The notes under the pieces were generated by a model that ran no database searches, was not told the origin of the DNA, and saw only the letters and a list, made by a program, of their open reading frames with translations. A DNA stretch of 64,000 nucleotides from Neolentinus lepideus HHB14362 ss-1. Its lineage: Eukaryota > Basidiomycota > Agaricomycetes > Gloeophyllales > Gloeophyllaceae. The stretch covers positions 159,508-223,507 of the forward strand of contig KV425558.1 in assembly GCA_001632425.1 (NCBI GenBank). Direction: 5' to 3'. Within the stretch, counting starts at the first letter, position 1. Every line of letters starts with the position of its first letter. Below are positions 21,176 through 34,879 of the stretch, one piece after another. Both the position numbers and the translations under genes were made by a program.

Positions 21176-24100
21176 TCATTGGTAGTCCGAGAGCTTCATG
21201 TCATAGCTCTGTTCCCAGTATTCGCCATGTGCACCCATCGTACTGTTTGGAGGCCACGCCTGCGCCTCCGCCATTGGCTGTGATTGTGGCTGAGGAAGAG
21301 CCATTTGATTAGAACCATGTCCGCTTATATATTGTACAGCACTGTTGTGCATGGACTTGGTGTGTTGCACGCTGTATGCTTGCGTCGCAGGTATGGGCGG
21401 CGGCCTCATATCACTCTGCAGTTGGCTGTTCAGACTGCTGCTCATGATCTGCATATGGCGCGGGTCCTGGCTGTACGACGACGCCGACGTCGAAGCAGAG
21501 GGAGAAGAGTAGACAGGAGGATACGGGTTCTGGGGTACCAGGGCATTATATCCGGAGGCGGAGTATGACTGAGGGGCCGTTTGATGGGGAATTCCATGCG
21601 ACGAGCCAGAAGGGAAGGGCGAGGGAGCAGTCTGCGGGTACACTTGCATAGGCGTTGCAGCCGAGAATGGCTGGGTCTGGTCACTACGACCTGAGGACGG
21701 TGGCTCGCTCGAATACGCCGGACTCGAGGCGAAACTACCATACGTTGAGCCAGGCATTTGCTCAAATGGCGGAGCGCCTTGCATACCGTTCGCGTACCGA
21801 TCGGGTCCACTCTGCTCGCGGCTGTGCTCTTGCGCACTGGACAGCGTCTTGTCGATCGGGTCCACGTCAGTCTCAGCATTGCCAGTGAACGACATGTCGA
21901 AGTCTTTCTCGTCGGTAGCGTCCACATATATTGGTGTCTCAGAGGTGTAACCGGTATCCGAAACAGAGCCCAGGTCAAAGGCCATGACACGCGGCCCTGG
22001 GGGAGAGTACTCTCTGATCACCAGGTTCGAGGGAGATGCAGAAATGCGGTCGTGGCGAGCCTTGTTGAACGAAGGTCCCTCTTTGCCAGTTCGCATCCGA
22101 ATACCAACACTTGGATGACGGACCTTGCCGGACTTGCTAGATTTCCGGTGGTCAGACTCCGGATCAGGAGTAGATGTCTTACTGTTCAGGACAGCAGGCG
22201 GAACCGCGCTGCTATTGCGTCTCCTCGACGAGCTCGAAGACGACGACCGTGGGTATACAGGAACCGTCGACGAAGCAACTGGCTCAGGCGAGTGGATGAC
22301 CTTCGACACCTGCACGCCCGCACCGAGGTACGGAAGCCGGAAACCAGGAGTCAAGGTATGGTCGACGTCGACGTCCTCATGCTTCCTTTTAACACCAGCA
22401 TGCGACCCGCTGCCCGCGGAATTGAACTTCATCGCCTGCTGCGCCTTCCGAAACATCGTCTCAACAATCGTAACAGCCTCACTGACGCTTCCCTCTACTC
22501 CGCCATTGACGGGCCCACGGCCGGTCGCGACCTTCGGGTCCTTGAGTATCTCAAGCGCTTGTTTGACGTCATCCATGGCAGCCTTGGTCCAGATAGCTGT
22601 CGACTGCTGAATCACAGCATGTGCAAGACAAACCGCCGCGTCGAACAGCGTTCGTCCAAAAGAGTAGAACACAAACGCCGCCGGTCGTTTATTTTGCCGC
22701 CAGACAGTGTGAAGAGCGCGGCACGCCTGCACAATGTTGTGGGCCGCATTCATCGTACCCAGCGACGCCTGCTGCCACTGCGGACTCCGCGCGCTGACGT
22801 CCCCGTGTAGCCGGCTCCTGAGGAACGGCACAAACAATTTCAAGAGTAGCCTGTGCGTAATAATCGAGAGCTCGCAGCGCTGAGCAACGAGGTATGGAGA
22901 CTCGGAAGGCGTCGTCGAGACAGACCCAGGAGACAGAGGAGACGAAACATTGCTATCGCACAGTTCGACGCTCATATCCACATGGTACGCCCTGGGCGTC
23001 GCCTTCAACCAAGCCGACACTTCAGCCTCGAAGCCTGCCACTTGCTCGAGTGCCATCGCGGACGACGACGAGTCCGCCAGTGGATCGCGGAACGAGCGCT
23101 TTTTCACGCTCTTAACAAGCTGCGCCAGGCTATTGCACGCAATCTCATGATGCATACAACAGAGAAGAATCCAGCACACTCACCGGCACTTCAGCACCAG
23201 ATATGTTGAGGATCCGACACTGTGTTCGCCGTGGTCTTCGTCTTTGAGCGTTGGAATATCCACAGACTCAGGTACGAAGCGCTCCTCATCAACGTCTGAT
23301 ACGGGGATCTTGGTGGTGTGCGAGTTATCCGCAATTAAAGGAGGGTGGCCCATGCAGTCGGAGACAAAGCTAATAACCACTTTATGAGGATATGCACCGA
23401 CAAGGAGAAATGAAACATACAGGTCATAATAAAATACATCCCACCATATCCGTCGTCTTGTCTCAGCTTCGAATAGACTGTACTTGTTAGGGAATTCGTC
23501 GGGATCCATGGCTAGACCCATTGCCCGCGCCACGTTGACCATTTTCCCGACCTAGCAGAAGCAAGAGACAGAAAGATAAGAATGAAGAGTATAGTCAGCG
23601 ACATCAATTAATCCGAAAGAGAAGGAACAAAGACAGAACTAGGGGTGAATAAAAGTATCGTCAGGCGGTATGAAATAGTTCGATCTACTAGGCGAAAATA
23701 TCAAGAATAAAAGACGTACCATTGGGAACACAACGCTACTAATATTCGGTACCCCATCATGCAGCAAAAAGAGGACCTATACAAATCATAAAAACAATGG
23801 ACAACAGGACCATTGATTCGCATCCCACTTACCTGCAGATCCATCGCCACCAGAAAATCCAAGTCATGCGAATGAAACATCTCAAATACGCCCAACGCCT
23901 GCTGCGACAGCGCATACAGCGCCGCTGGATCCGGCGGCTGCACCTCCTTCCTCTGACCACTCGCCATCGACGTCTTAGACGCCTTCGCCTTCCGCCGCCG
24001 TCCAGCCGCCTCGCCCAGAGACTCAGCATCGTCGGTGTCCAGCACCATCTCTCTCGGCTGCAGCAGCGCGTCGAGGCCCTCAAACTCCTCCTCCTTCCAC

Positions 24101-25347
24101 ACCAGCGCGCCGAGCGCGAGCGCCGCCGCCACAGCCGCGAAGAAACTCAGCGTGGGCTTGGGCGGCTCCGGCGCGTGGGACACCTGCCTCGCGGACGGGG
24201 TGCCGAATAGGATCTCGCGCGCGATGGCCTTGTCAATACCGGTGCTCAGCGACATGTCGAACAGCGAGCGCACGCGCCGCCGGAAGTGGAACCAGTTGAA
24301 GGAGGGGTGCAGCTGGAGGAGGTGCTCGCACTTGTCGAGGAGCAGCTCGCGCACACGGGGGTGCGCCGGAAGGTGGGAGAAGATGGCGGGCGTGACTGTT
24401 GGGAGGGCGTCGGGCGCGGGTGGCGCATCTGGGGAGGGCTGGTGCTGGCGGAAGTAAGACTGGGGTGCGGGGAGCGACAGGAAGATGGAGGACATGGAAG
24501 ATGAGGATGAACTAGCAGAGGGCACAAGCGCGGGGAGCGTCGGCGGCGTCGGCTCGAGCTTCACACAAACTTGTTGGTGACCTGGGGAGGAGTCGGAGTA
24601 GGGGTGAGGTGGGGAAGAGTGATGGTGAAGCCCGTCGGCGCCGATATCAAGCTCTTCGAGCCAGAGCCCGGCGACATCTTCGAGGCTGATAACTACGCTG
24701 GAGCCTGAGTTACCTACGGCAAGCAGTGCACGGTCATTGTAGGAAGGGAGAGAGGAGGAAGACGAGATAGAGTGCGGAATTGGGATGCGTCCGGACATTA
24801 TCTGGGACAGGTGGGCTTCGGTGATGAGGAGGCGGTTGTGTAGGGATTGGACGTCACTGCGAGACGACAAAATACGGCGGCAGGTGCGAGATAAGAATTA
24901 AAAGGTTATCAACGGGAGTTAAGGGCAAAACCAAAGCGAGAACACACGTACATCTTCTCCGCTGCAGCCGGCGAGTATATACATTTCTCTATGCAATCCC
25001 TCTTCGTACACGACCCGCAAGGAGTTCGGCGGTCGCATTTCAGCTTCAGACGCTTGCACTGCGGTTGCAGCAGCAACCAAATAATACGAGGACCGGCCAA
25101 TGAGCTGAGCAGACGTCACTAGACATTACTGCACGCACCTCAGCGCACACGACAGTTATCCTCGACCGTAGTTGTCTGTCCATCAATATCACGACCGAGT
25201 CAACAGCAGGATCAGTAGAGAGACAAAATAAAAGGCGTACGATCCACTCGGTACTGAAGAATTATTACTCTGCTGCATAGCTGGCGGCTGTGCACCTCCG
25301 TTCGCCGCTGCCGCCATGGGTTTGGCGGGTGAGTGCGACGTCTCCAT
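21176..25347 (-). CDS. Zn2Cys6 transcription factor with fungal_trans domain (1200 aa)
   Basis: Eight exons on the minus strand: 25347-25241, 25175-25139, 25058-24952, 24856-23833, 23776-23720, 23551-23421, 23369-23184, 23129-21176. Phases agree at every junction and give 1200 residues. The DNA-binding binuclear zinc cluster reads CAECKRLKLKCD followed by RRTPCGSCTKRDC, with all six cysteines present. It is split between exons 2 and 3. The middle-homology region typical of fungal regulators is visible in VARAMGLAMDPDEF and AETRRRIWWDVFYYD (exon 6). The C-terminal 300 residues are low-complexity, rich in Ser, Pro, Gln and Tyr, a likely activation or disordered region. Target genes cannot be inferred. 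Confidence 0.9.
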
Positions 25348-28300
25348 CGTATAGCCAAGGCCCTGTCTTAAGGCCGTGCTCGTCGTAAGATGCTGTAAAG
25401 GCCGACCGCCGTCGGCAACGACGCCTGGTAAGCGGGGAATGCAGAGAGCACGGAAGTAAGGGGCAGCAGGGGACTAACAGGTTAGTTTAGTAGGAAAATT
25501 AGGTTAAGCGTGGGTTGGACTGCTACGCGAGCGGACCCCGAAGATCCATCGAACGCCGGCATTTTAAATTTATTTTCGTGTGTTCTGCTGACTACCCGGT
25601 CTCTTATTTGTATTATTTTCTCCTCTCCGTTATTCACCAAATTGTTCCATATTTTCTGATGTATCTGTGGCGCACGGTGCTCGCACTCTTCCCCCCCAAT
25701 CACCAGAGCTAATCACGCATCGGCATCGGGCACTGAACAGGTAGTGTCCTCCAAATAGGCATCCATGTGCGTAGGCTCGTCATCCGGCACGGCATCTTTC
25801 CTGATTAAAATTTGATTCCGTGTGGCCAGGCCCGTTATTAGGGATGCCGGAGTATGCTTCCGAACTTCGCCGAACCCATTCAGAACCGGAACCGAAATCA
25901 TGTTCAGGTTCACGTTAGGAGGTCTCCTCGGGCCGAAGTTGAAGTTCAGTCCGGCATTCGGATAATGGTGGACGTCCGTGGACCTCTGAGACCGAGCCTC
26001 GGCCCTCCCGGAAGTGTCTCATCACGCTCACGAAGTCGGTCTTGCGTTGATGATCAATCTCCTCGGGCTTGCCTGTGTACATAATGTGTATTATGTGATG
26101 CCTTCTAAACTGATCTCCATGCTCAAGACTTGTAACAAGATGTGGTTAGGTAGGAATTAAGAAGGTCTAGTAATTCCGACTGTATATGCCCTCCTGGTAA
26201 GATTATGGGAATACTCACTGTCAGCAGAAACCAGTGAGTCTCCGACCGTCACGACGCAACTGGCTTCTGACTGGCGTTACTCATACTCGTGCCCAAACGC
26301 GTGTAGGATGGGTCGCATTGGCTTCGACTTCAAACAGATGTTTTAGAGACTTGACCGGTCACCGGTATTGCAAAATGCACCCCATACCAACACCCGACAG
26401 CACCCGCACAATCCAGTGCTTTATCTATGTCTGCGTGAAGTTGGAGTTGCTAGATCGCCGTGGGATAACTTCGGTGTCCTGAGGTGTGGCAAGGAGGTCT
26501 CTACTACCAAGAAGACTTCTTGTTGAGGTGTGGTACTTTTTAGAGCAGTATTAGTGAGCCCCATGATTTTAAAAAATCAGATTTTCCTGACTTTCCTGAA
26601 TCAGCCACCATTTGAGCCCATTCGAACATCATCTGGACCATTCTGAGGCATCCAATTCAAAATTCGGCAGTGGTCTTAATCCCCCACACTCCCTCCCTGT
26701 CATTGAGGTTAGAGGCCAATCATTCCCCCCATCTCACACTGATACTCCCTGCTTGCTCTCACTTTATTTTTAGTCTACACTGCATTTTGACCCAAAAAGG
26801 GGGTAACGTAACGGTCAAGGCTGTCCCATCCTTACGTATGTAATGTAGTGTAGAGTAGTTAGTCTCCGTCATACAATCAACACCTTGCGTTATTTGAGTT
26901 CTTTTCGAGTCTCTCATGCTCTTGTTATCATCTATTTGGTGCTGGACACAGTCCCGCAACAACCGTGCCCGTTACGTCCGCGCACCAGACTAGATGTACA
27001 TTCTTCTTCGTGTATATCCATTTCATTTCCCGTGGGAGGCGAACGGTTGCCCCGATCATGATCCTAACGAAGTACTTATGTCAATATTTGCCCGCATGCA
27101 CTGCTTACACTCACCGGTCCCGCGCTCATTTCATTCGCAGACGTCCGCTCCCTGAGATCGCAATCTACGGAGGACCTGTACGTGAACGGTGAACCGATAG
27201 ATGCCACAGGCAAAACCCGTCAGATATTCTTGCGTACCTTCTCAGTTACCGCGGGACCCGGGGACCCTGGGCCTGAATGTATGAATCATGATAGCGACGT
27301 CTGACGCCCCAATGCGCAGGAGCATCAGGTCCAGTTCCAGCGAAATTAGGCCAGTGTAGTACATGCCGACGGCTTTACGAAAAGGGGGTCGCTGATATGG
27401 TATGAAAGGCCGTCTTGGGAGTCTGCGGTCTCCTGGAGAACAGTATCAAGGGAATTAGTGACTAGGCGGGACTCGGGAACGACGAGCCTTCATACCAGTG
27501 CCACACCCCTCCGAGGAAGACAACACCAGTGCGCTCTTGATAATCACTGTGTTTGGACAGTCTGCTGGAGCTTGTAAATGCCTTTGGATTCAAGGAAGCA
27601 CTCGCACCCGCCTCCTCATCATAAATCGCCTCATCCCGCCCGACGTCCAGGATCTTCTGACGGTCCAAAGTAGTCAGTTTCTGGCGAGGTAGGCGGGGAG
27701 CGCACCCCGTCCTCTCTCATGCTACTCTCCTCCTGAGAACATGTCGCTTAGCTATTCTTGACCATCTTATAGATGTTCGTCTGCGCCACCCTGATCCATA
27801 GAGAACTTCTACTGTCGAATCCAAGGTCCAACCCACACGGAAGCCTGCAGCTCGTCCTATCCGAGTCCTGGAGAAAACCTAGCTTCGCGATTTGTGGTTC
27901 TCGTGGGAGGGAAACGGAGCCGCTGCTCGCCATGTGGGAGCGGCGATTCCCTAATCAGGTATATATGTCAAGAACGCATTCTGCGGGGATTTTGCTTTCT
28001 AAAGCCTAAAGCCTGCTTCGGTGCGGTACCGTGCTATATCTGCTTACCAGGCTCGTCCCGTCACACTCCCGCTGTCCCGACGGTCCCGTTCAATTAGCCG
28101 TACCCGCTGCCTTTCGCATTATGACACATTGACACTTGCGTAAGTTCGTTGCGAGGGATCTACAGAGTGGCAGGCTGCTGGGAGTAGTGCAGCCGTGCCA
28201 GGTACTACAGTAACACTCAGTACGTTATTCCTATCTCCCCATTTTACATTTGTAGTTGATCATCACCGTTACTTGCAGACCTTTCTCGTAACTTTCAACG

Positions 28301-29819
28301 TTCAGCACCTCCGCATTTCCTGACATCAAACAAGGGATATATAACCTGTAACTTGAGTGTTCGATGTATCAAGCACCTTCCACTCAGCAAGAAGGCTATA
28401 CGAGTTGCATCTACCAACGATAGGCTTCGGCACCGTCGCAGGGAGGGCCTGGGTGCGGGTCTTCTAGTTGACACCCTTACGTATCTCAAGAAGGTGAATG
28501 CTTCGATGTCCGTGTCGCTGACGTGCACGTGCTAACGCAGTAGTGAGGGCACAACTATTCATCAAATAATGCGCACCAATCTTAGACGCGACATCTTCCA
28601 GTCATACACAGGTTTCGCGAACTTCGTCATTCTGCTATTGACCCTTCATATAGCTGCCACATTCGACACCGGTACCATCTCCGCACACAATGGGGTCAGT
28701 GTAGCAACGCCAGCGTAATCACATTCCGAAGATATCGTTGTACAGCCCTCAAGCGTCAGGGAGTGGTATGTGCTGTCTGAGAGTTCGCGGGTGCAGTTCG
28801 ATATCTTGCCACCGAATGGCAGTGCGTCAGTTTCAGGATAATAGACTTACAATTCCCGAATCTCAAAAAAAAAAAAAAAAGTCGCCGAGTCTCCATTCTC
28901 CCACACGAATGTCCCGGACACGACCGGAGAGTCCATCGCGAAACCAACAGACCAGCTGGTATCAAGGCGTTCCACGACACACCCGCGAGGCACCAGAGCA
29001 TCGAACGAGACTGTACCCGGTTTGACGACAGATTTGAATTTCGTCGACTGTCATGCCACAGAGTTGGCAGCCCATACAAACAATCCGCCACACTGGGTGA
29101 ACTAGACGGATCATCCTACATTTCTGCTTTGACAAGCTCAATCTCGTGCTTTAAAGCAATTGAATCGTCGACGACATCCTGCATGAAATGTAAGATCTGA
29201 AGTGTCCCAGCAATGATTAATGCGCACAGATTAGTCAACTGTCCGAAGAAAGTAGTCACCTCACCTTCCCGATGTCTTCTGGTCAAACTGATGAAATATT
29301 AAGACGGAAGTTTCTAGATCTACAGAAAGGATGCTAAGTCGCCTTCCAGTGTTCTGCGTCAAACTATGCCAGTGTACAGTAACATGCGCACGCATGTGCC
29401 ACCGGTAGTACGATGCTAGCTGGCTGTAGCCGATCGTACGAAATTTACATCCTTCGCCGTCCCTTGAGCATATAGATACAGGGGAAGTACCCTGCTACCT
29501 CGACCTAGTACCTCAGTTGAGGGTTGCAGACGACTGTCAGTGCGTGTCCATTGAGCTTGAACGTTGAACGAGCACTAGGGCTGTGGCGTCGACTGTCATC
29601 AGAACCGACGAAAACGATAAAGACAAATAAATAAGCTGCGCAGCACAAAAGAGTTGTTACACTGGCAAGATAACGTCCACTTTCTTCTGCAGTTCGAATG
29701 GGACTGTGCTCCGTAGTGGGTGACGAGGTTGAGCATATCACAAACCCGCTCGGGGCATTCCTCGCGGCATCAAGTAAAACACTAAGACCAATAGCACCGC
29801 CTGCGGCCACACGCGAAAA
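25348..29819. other. Long intergenic region, no confident gene
   Basis: About 4.5 kb of mostly AT-rich sequence. Open frames are short and do not chain through splice sites. A 17-18 bp poly-A run lies near 28866. The stretch 28570-28835 has two frames that read protein-like and is listed separately at low confidence. There is an AT-rich palindrome near 26570 (gattttaaaaaatc). Confidence 0.45.
28570..28835 (+). CDS. Possible small gene or gene remnant
   Basis: The ATG at 28570 opens 42 codons with a hydrophobic stretch (FVILLLTLHIAA) ending near a gtcagt donor. After about 40 bp a second open stretch reads like ordinary protein (PSSVREWYVL, FDILPPNGSASVSG) and stops soon after. The intron between them would be unusually short and the family is unknown, so this may be a relic or chance. 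Confidence 0.2.
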
Positions 29820-32545
29820 TCACTTCCAGAGAGCATCCGCAACACGAACCACGTCGCCCATCTCCAGCACATCATGCACTCTGACCACGGTCGCGCTCTG
29901 CTGCACCGCACTACTAACAGCAGCAGCAGTCGCCCAGCCCCTCTCCCGTGGCTCGGTCTCCCTTCCCTGATACGTTCCATCAGGATCAGACTGGGCCAGG
30001 ATGTTCCCTAGGAAGGACTTCCTTGAAGTTCCTATCAGCTGTGGATATCCGGATAAAGGATTTCGCTCGTTCTCAGCGACAATAGCCATGCCGCTGCGCA
30101 GAACATCCAGGTTTCCTTCGACAGTTTTGCTGAACCCCACGCCAGGGTCCACGATGACGAGCCACCTGCGCAATCCGCCTCGACCCTTCACAGCAGCGTT
30201 GACACGCTCGCCCAGTTCAAGCCGAATGCCCTCGAGGACCGGGCTATCGGTAGCATAGCTATAATCAGAATAGTCCTTGTTTTTGCCTGCGTCGCCACGA
30301 GAATGCATGAGAATCACTGGTACTGCCAGCTCCCTTGCGATCTCGCGCATTCTGAAGAAATGCTCTGCTGATGACTGGGTGAGGGGGTATCCGGGCCCGG
30401 CGAAAGCGTACACATCGTTGATGCAGTTCGCGCCGGCTAGTACAGCAGCCTGAGCAACATCGTGGCGAAAGGTATCCACACTAATTAGGGCATTCCTCGC
30501 GTTGTTCAAGGTAGTGTCAGCCCTTCCATTTTGAACTGGTGCATCAATAGTCCGTAGAGCTTGGATGACAGGGATGACTCTGGCACATTCCTCCTCCGAA
30601 GAAACGTACGCGGCATCCGGTCTAGTCGAGTATCCCCCGATGTCCAAGATATCCATTCCAGCGTTGACAGAAGAAGTCACGTACGACATGGCAGCTGGCA
30701 ATGAATTATGTTTGGATCCATCAGAAAATGAATCAGGCGTCACGTTAAGCGTCGCCATAATGTAGGTCTTAGCCCGTGCCGAGTTAGATGATGTTCCTCG
30801 AGGTCCACACGAATACCTCCAATATTGGCTGGTGGGTGGGACAGTCGGAAGCGTCAATGCACCTGGAGTTGGCGGCGTGGAGTGGGTCTCCTCTGGAATA
30901 GGATATTTCGGAAATGGAATTACTCGATACATCGGTGATTCGTCCTTCGGCGCGGATATTGTGAGGTCCCTGAGCAATTGCCGAATCGATTTACCAGACT
31001 TGGGCAAGACGTATTTCGGAATCATACTTCACTTAAGAGTTAATGTTATGTTAAGAAGTAAAGATTGGGCAGGCGTACTCGGCAAGAGGTCTCAAAACAA
31101 AAGCGCGTTCTGTAATACGGGGGTGCGGGACCACCAGTTGACCTTCGAGGTTGTTAAGATTTGTTCTGGCATGTGCCGGTCTGGTATCGATGATTTCAGA
31201 ATCATAGATCAAGATATCCAGATCAACGGCTCTTGGTCCATTCCGTATAGACGGGACGCGGCCAACCGCTGTCTCGACTTTCTTCAGCACAGCTAGGAGG
31301 CTCTGGGGTCCGATATTTGTCTCGATCTGACGGCCATGCAAGATTCATTTCAAAGAGTATCACTCGATCACGTAGAATTGACGCACCAAGGCCGCGCAGT
31401 TGATGAAACTCGGTTGATCGGTGACATACATGGGCGCAGTCTCGTACATGAAACTAGTGTCGATAATAGATATCTGAGGATTCTCGATAGAGCATTCAGG
31501 AATGAGTGCTCCAGGCATTTCCAGTAAACGGAGAGCAAGCTCGATATTAGCAAATCGATCTCCGAGATTAGATCCCAGGGCAACTGCAACAGTATGCACC
31601 CCACTACTTTTTGTGAAAAAGTCAGGGGAGACTTGCCGCAATAATTCCAATAGGGAACCCTCCGAACCAGAGCTTCTGTGACTTGTCTTACCATCCTTTC
31701 CGGAATGGGCAGAGATATCTTGTCCTGATCCAATCGCCTCATAGTCGGCTAGCGTTCGAGTGATCTCAACTTCGGAAGATTCGGCATATAGCAAAGCGTT
31801 CGGCTTGGCTGCCTGTACAGTGACCTTATCGAAGGTGCGATCAGAAGACAACAGTGTAGTCCGAGCCACGTGAGACGCTAAAGCCTCCAGAGTCAAAAAC
31901 GAGGAAGCTTCGACGGCCTTGAATGCAAAATAATATTCGATTAGTATCTCTCAATACTTAATCAGAGACCCATACTTCGTATATATTTTGCGTCAATTGC
32001 CGAAGATCAACAGATTCTGATGCAAGGAGCGACCTGTACATCGATATATGGAATTGAACACTTTGTTTAACCTCTCGCTCGCAAGGGTTGATGCCGACAA
32101 TGGTTGAGCACTGTAAGCCTTCGATAAAATACCGATCCGCAGAGACGTCAGGCCCGTCTCTACTCCTGTAACGTTCGATCCCTACAGCCTCAGTATGAAG
32201 AGCTGCCTTGGTCTTCTTGGCGCAAATGTGAAGCTCTTGCAATTCATGCATCTCGAAGCAGAGACCCGCGACGTGATCGAGAAGAGCCTCTAGCGAGGGT
32301 AACGTCGAAGTCCCAGGATCAAGGCTGGATATCAGTTTAGTTGAGAGCGCATCGTAGTCCACAGTCTTCTGGATGTCATCTTCTTGGGCAGCGTCCTTGA
32401 GATCACGAACGAGGGATAGACTGAGTAGCACTGGCTGTAGTGGTGCAGCCCCATGTGATGATGGCCAGCGCACACCATCGTCGAGCTTGACATTGAGGCA
32501 GAGGTCATTCACGCGCACACAATCTCTGGCACTAGGGCGAGACAT
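29820..32545 (-). CDS. FOL1: Trifunctional folate synthesis protein (DHNA-HPPK-DHPS)
   Basis: Four exons: 32545-31976, 31917-31387, 31326-31079 and 31026-29820, giving 851 residues. The protein carries three consecutive steps of folate synthesis. N-terminal dihydroneopterin aldolase-type repeats occupy residues of about 10-280 (RVNDLCLNVKL; a second repeat near ASSFLTLEALASHV). Next is 6-hydroxymethyl-dihydropterin pyrophosphokinase, with VALGSNLGDR and GPRAVDLDILIYD. Last is dihydropteroate synthase, with MATLNVTPDSFSDG, DILDIGGYSTRP and VDPGVGFSKT, the sulfonamide-target domain. Upstream of the ATG the frame stays open back to an acceptor near 32583, and another exon-like stretch (32642-32704) ends at a matching-phase donor. 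A longer N-terminus is therefore possible. Confidence 0.92.
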
Positions 32546-33674
32546 CGCAACAATCCGTCCTACACCCCTGATGCCCTGAGGACGGAAGCTATTATTAGTT
32601 ACTTTGAGATCATGCGAAAACTTCGAAAAGGATGAGAGTTTACCTTCGGCTCCTGTCTAATCCGAAGGAAGCTCGAAACCGCAAGCCATGTGATGTTGTC
32701 GAAATCCTACGGAAAACAGAATGCAATAGAGGTGCCTTGGGCATTCGTATCATTCATGCGGAAGATCATCCGACGCGTACGAGTTGATAGAGGCTTTCAA
32801 TCATCGAACCGTGGGAACAAGGGCTTCCGACGAACTTTATGCTATCACATGGACTCGTTCTTCTCTAGGATTCAATATTCTTTCAATATTCAGTGTTTCC
32901 CCAATTCCTCCGCCAGTAATTCGGTTCCAGAGGAGATTACACAGACCTTTGCGATATGGTATATCCTATCGGCCAACCTAAGGGCAAACCAGCAAGGCAA
33001 AGAGCGCATCGGCGTCGAAATACTCAATACTGTAGTGGGCATATAGTTCATCCGTCACGCCCAGGTCACAGCAGCAAGTAGGGATCGGATGCGGAGAAGG
33101 ACACTGCATTTCTGCAATCCAACTCTTTCTGTATTGTTATTCACCGATCGGACGACATAAGTTCATCTGTGTAAATACAAACGCCTTAAATCCTGTAATT
33201 TGGGCTGATTGGGGAAGTGGCCAGCGCAAGAAGATCTGCAAGATACACGAATTTTGTGGGAGGTGTACGATCTGGCATCCCATCTCAGAATTGGACCGTT
33301 TTCGCAAATTTGAACCGATATACCATATAAATTGTACCGAAGATTTTATATCCCAGGTCCCAAATTATTCCATTCATCACTAGTGTTGAAGGCACAGGAC
33401 GTGATTTTGGCAATAGAGAACATTCATACCAGCGGAAAAGAACTACCAGGGCTGGAATGAAGATGCATTTTGGGGCGGGATGCAATTGCGAAATAAGTGT
33501 AATAGTGCTACAATCATAAACTATGGCCTACTACATAAACTATTCCTCTCTCTTTAGCCGGGTCAATGTGATAGTGATACAATTAGCGAACGAATGGAGA
33601 ACGTCGGATATGCAGATTGTCAAAGTGGGGAGCCTTTCTGCGCCGTGATTAAAGATGGTATCATAATCGCCATG
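32546..33674. other. Intergenic region upstream of FOL1
   Basis: About 1.1 kb. It holds the probable 5' leader or extra first exon(s) of FOL1 near 32583-32704, then AT-rich sequence with no recognised gene up to the 3' end of the F-box-like paralogue 2. Confidence 0.45.
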
Positions 33675-34879
33675 CTAACTTGAAGAGTCCGAATTGACAG
33701 GGTGATCTGGATCCAGCCGCCACAGGAGACATTCTACGATGTCGGGGATCTCGGACCCGTCTTGAAAACTCATTGACCAAATCTCCCGCAGGTCACGAAT
33801 CAGATTATGGAGCATCTGTTTGTCAGGTGAGTGTTCGCCTATCTGGGTACCTTGGTCAAGGAACTGACCTTTATGGTCTGCGATGCTACTTCCTGCGCAT
33901 GCTCGACGCGACATGATAGCTCTTCAGAGCAGAATGACTCAAATTGCTCCTTAGGAACCTTATCGACGATAGTGGCATATTGGCGTGTAAATGTGGTGTC
34001 GTAAGCTCTGAGGATATCCAAAGCGTCTGTTAGATCCGCTTCGAAAATCTCCTCCGGAAATTCAGCTCGCTGAAGGAATGAGGGAAGAATCTGGCTCACA
34101 TCGGTGTCTCTCTTACTAAGAGAAGGCGGTTTCCGGCAGCGACGCTCGTATTTAAATAGTGCCTTGTTTGTCGCCTGCCAGCCGTCCAGAAGTATTTTCA
34201 CTGAAAATCATCATAATGAATGGAATACGAAGAAGAGAGCGAGTGATCATGCGCACACATGAGCGTCTGCTCGTAGTTCTTTATGGCTGCGCATAGAACT
34301 CTACGTCGTAACGGAAGCTGCTTCACAGATCTAGCCGTCTCGACGGGTTTCCTAGCCATAGCGGCTATCGGTGAATAGGCACCTCCCCAAGCCCAAAGTT
34401 CGGAATCCGTGGATTTTTCCCGAATACGTGCCAAAGAGTCTGAAGAAGCAACTATTCCAACATAAGTGTACAGCAGAGGTGTCTTGGGTATAGCTGACAA
34501 GCATTGCATCGTTTCTTGGGTGACGACACTCTGAGCACCTGCGCGCAGTAGTTGGCCATACCGACGCAGCTCTGCCAGAATGGCTTTTGGATGCAGCTTC
34601 CACCTACATATATTTAGACCAACCGAGTGGGATGAGTTTGTCATCTTACCTCCCATCCGGAAGGCGAGATGTCCCTAGTGCATGCTTGACGACCTTCGTA
34701 GTCACATCGCGGAATACATGACTTGTCTCCGTAAGAACCGAAAGAGAGTCCCAGGCATTTGTTTGATCTTCACCCATGATATTCTTATGAATAAATTCGG
34801 CTAAGATATCGCCTAGTATTTCGTAGAGGACTTCTGAAGGTATATCCAGAGCCTTAGTGACAGTAGCATCCGTGGACAT
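33675..34879 (-). CDS. F-box-like protein, paralogue 2
   Basis: Exons 34879-34650, 34603-34257, 34200-33869 and 33842-33675 give 358 residues. N-terminal F-box-like segment: DIPSEVLYEILGDILAEFI. Then comes VFRDVTTKVVKHALG and the same DGR/W splice junction as paralogue 1. The central and C-terminal parts are helical, without named repeats; SMSFQDGSEIPDIVECLLW lies near the end. Length, intron positions and layout match the copy at 16633-17841, although the sequences are strongly diverged. This suggests an old duplication rather than a recent tandem event. Confidence 0.72.

Noticed and set aside
21758..22810. 350-codon open frame on the + strand.
   Set aside because: It lies antisense inside the large last exon of the Zn2Cys6 regulator. 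The composition (Arg-rich) is a shadow of the Ser/Pro-rich real frame.
28738..29025. 95-codon open frame through the poly-A run.
   Set aside because: It depends on the length of a homopolymer and has no recognisable content.
32690..33046. 118-codon + strand open frame upstream of FOL1.
   Set aside because: No splice logic or motif. The opposite strand has an exon-like stretch leading into FOL1.
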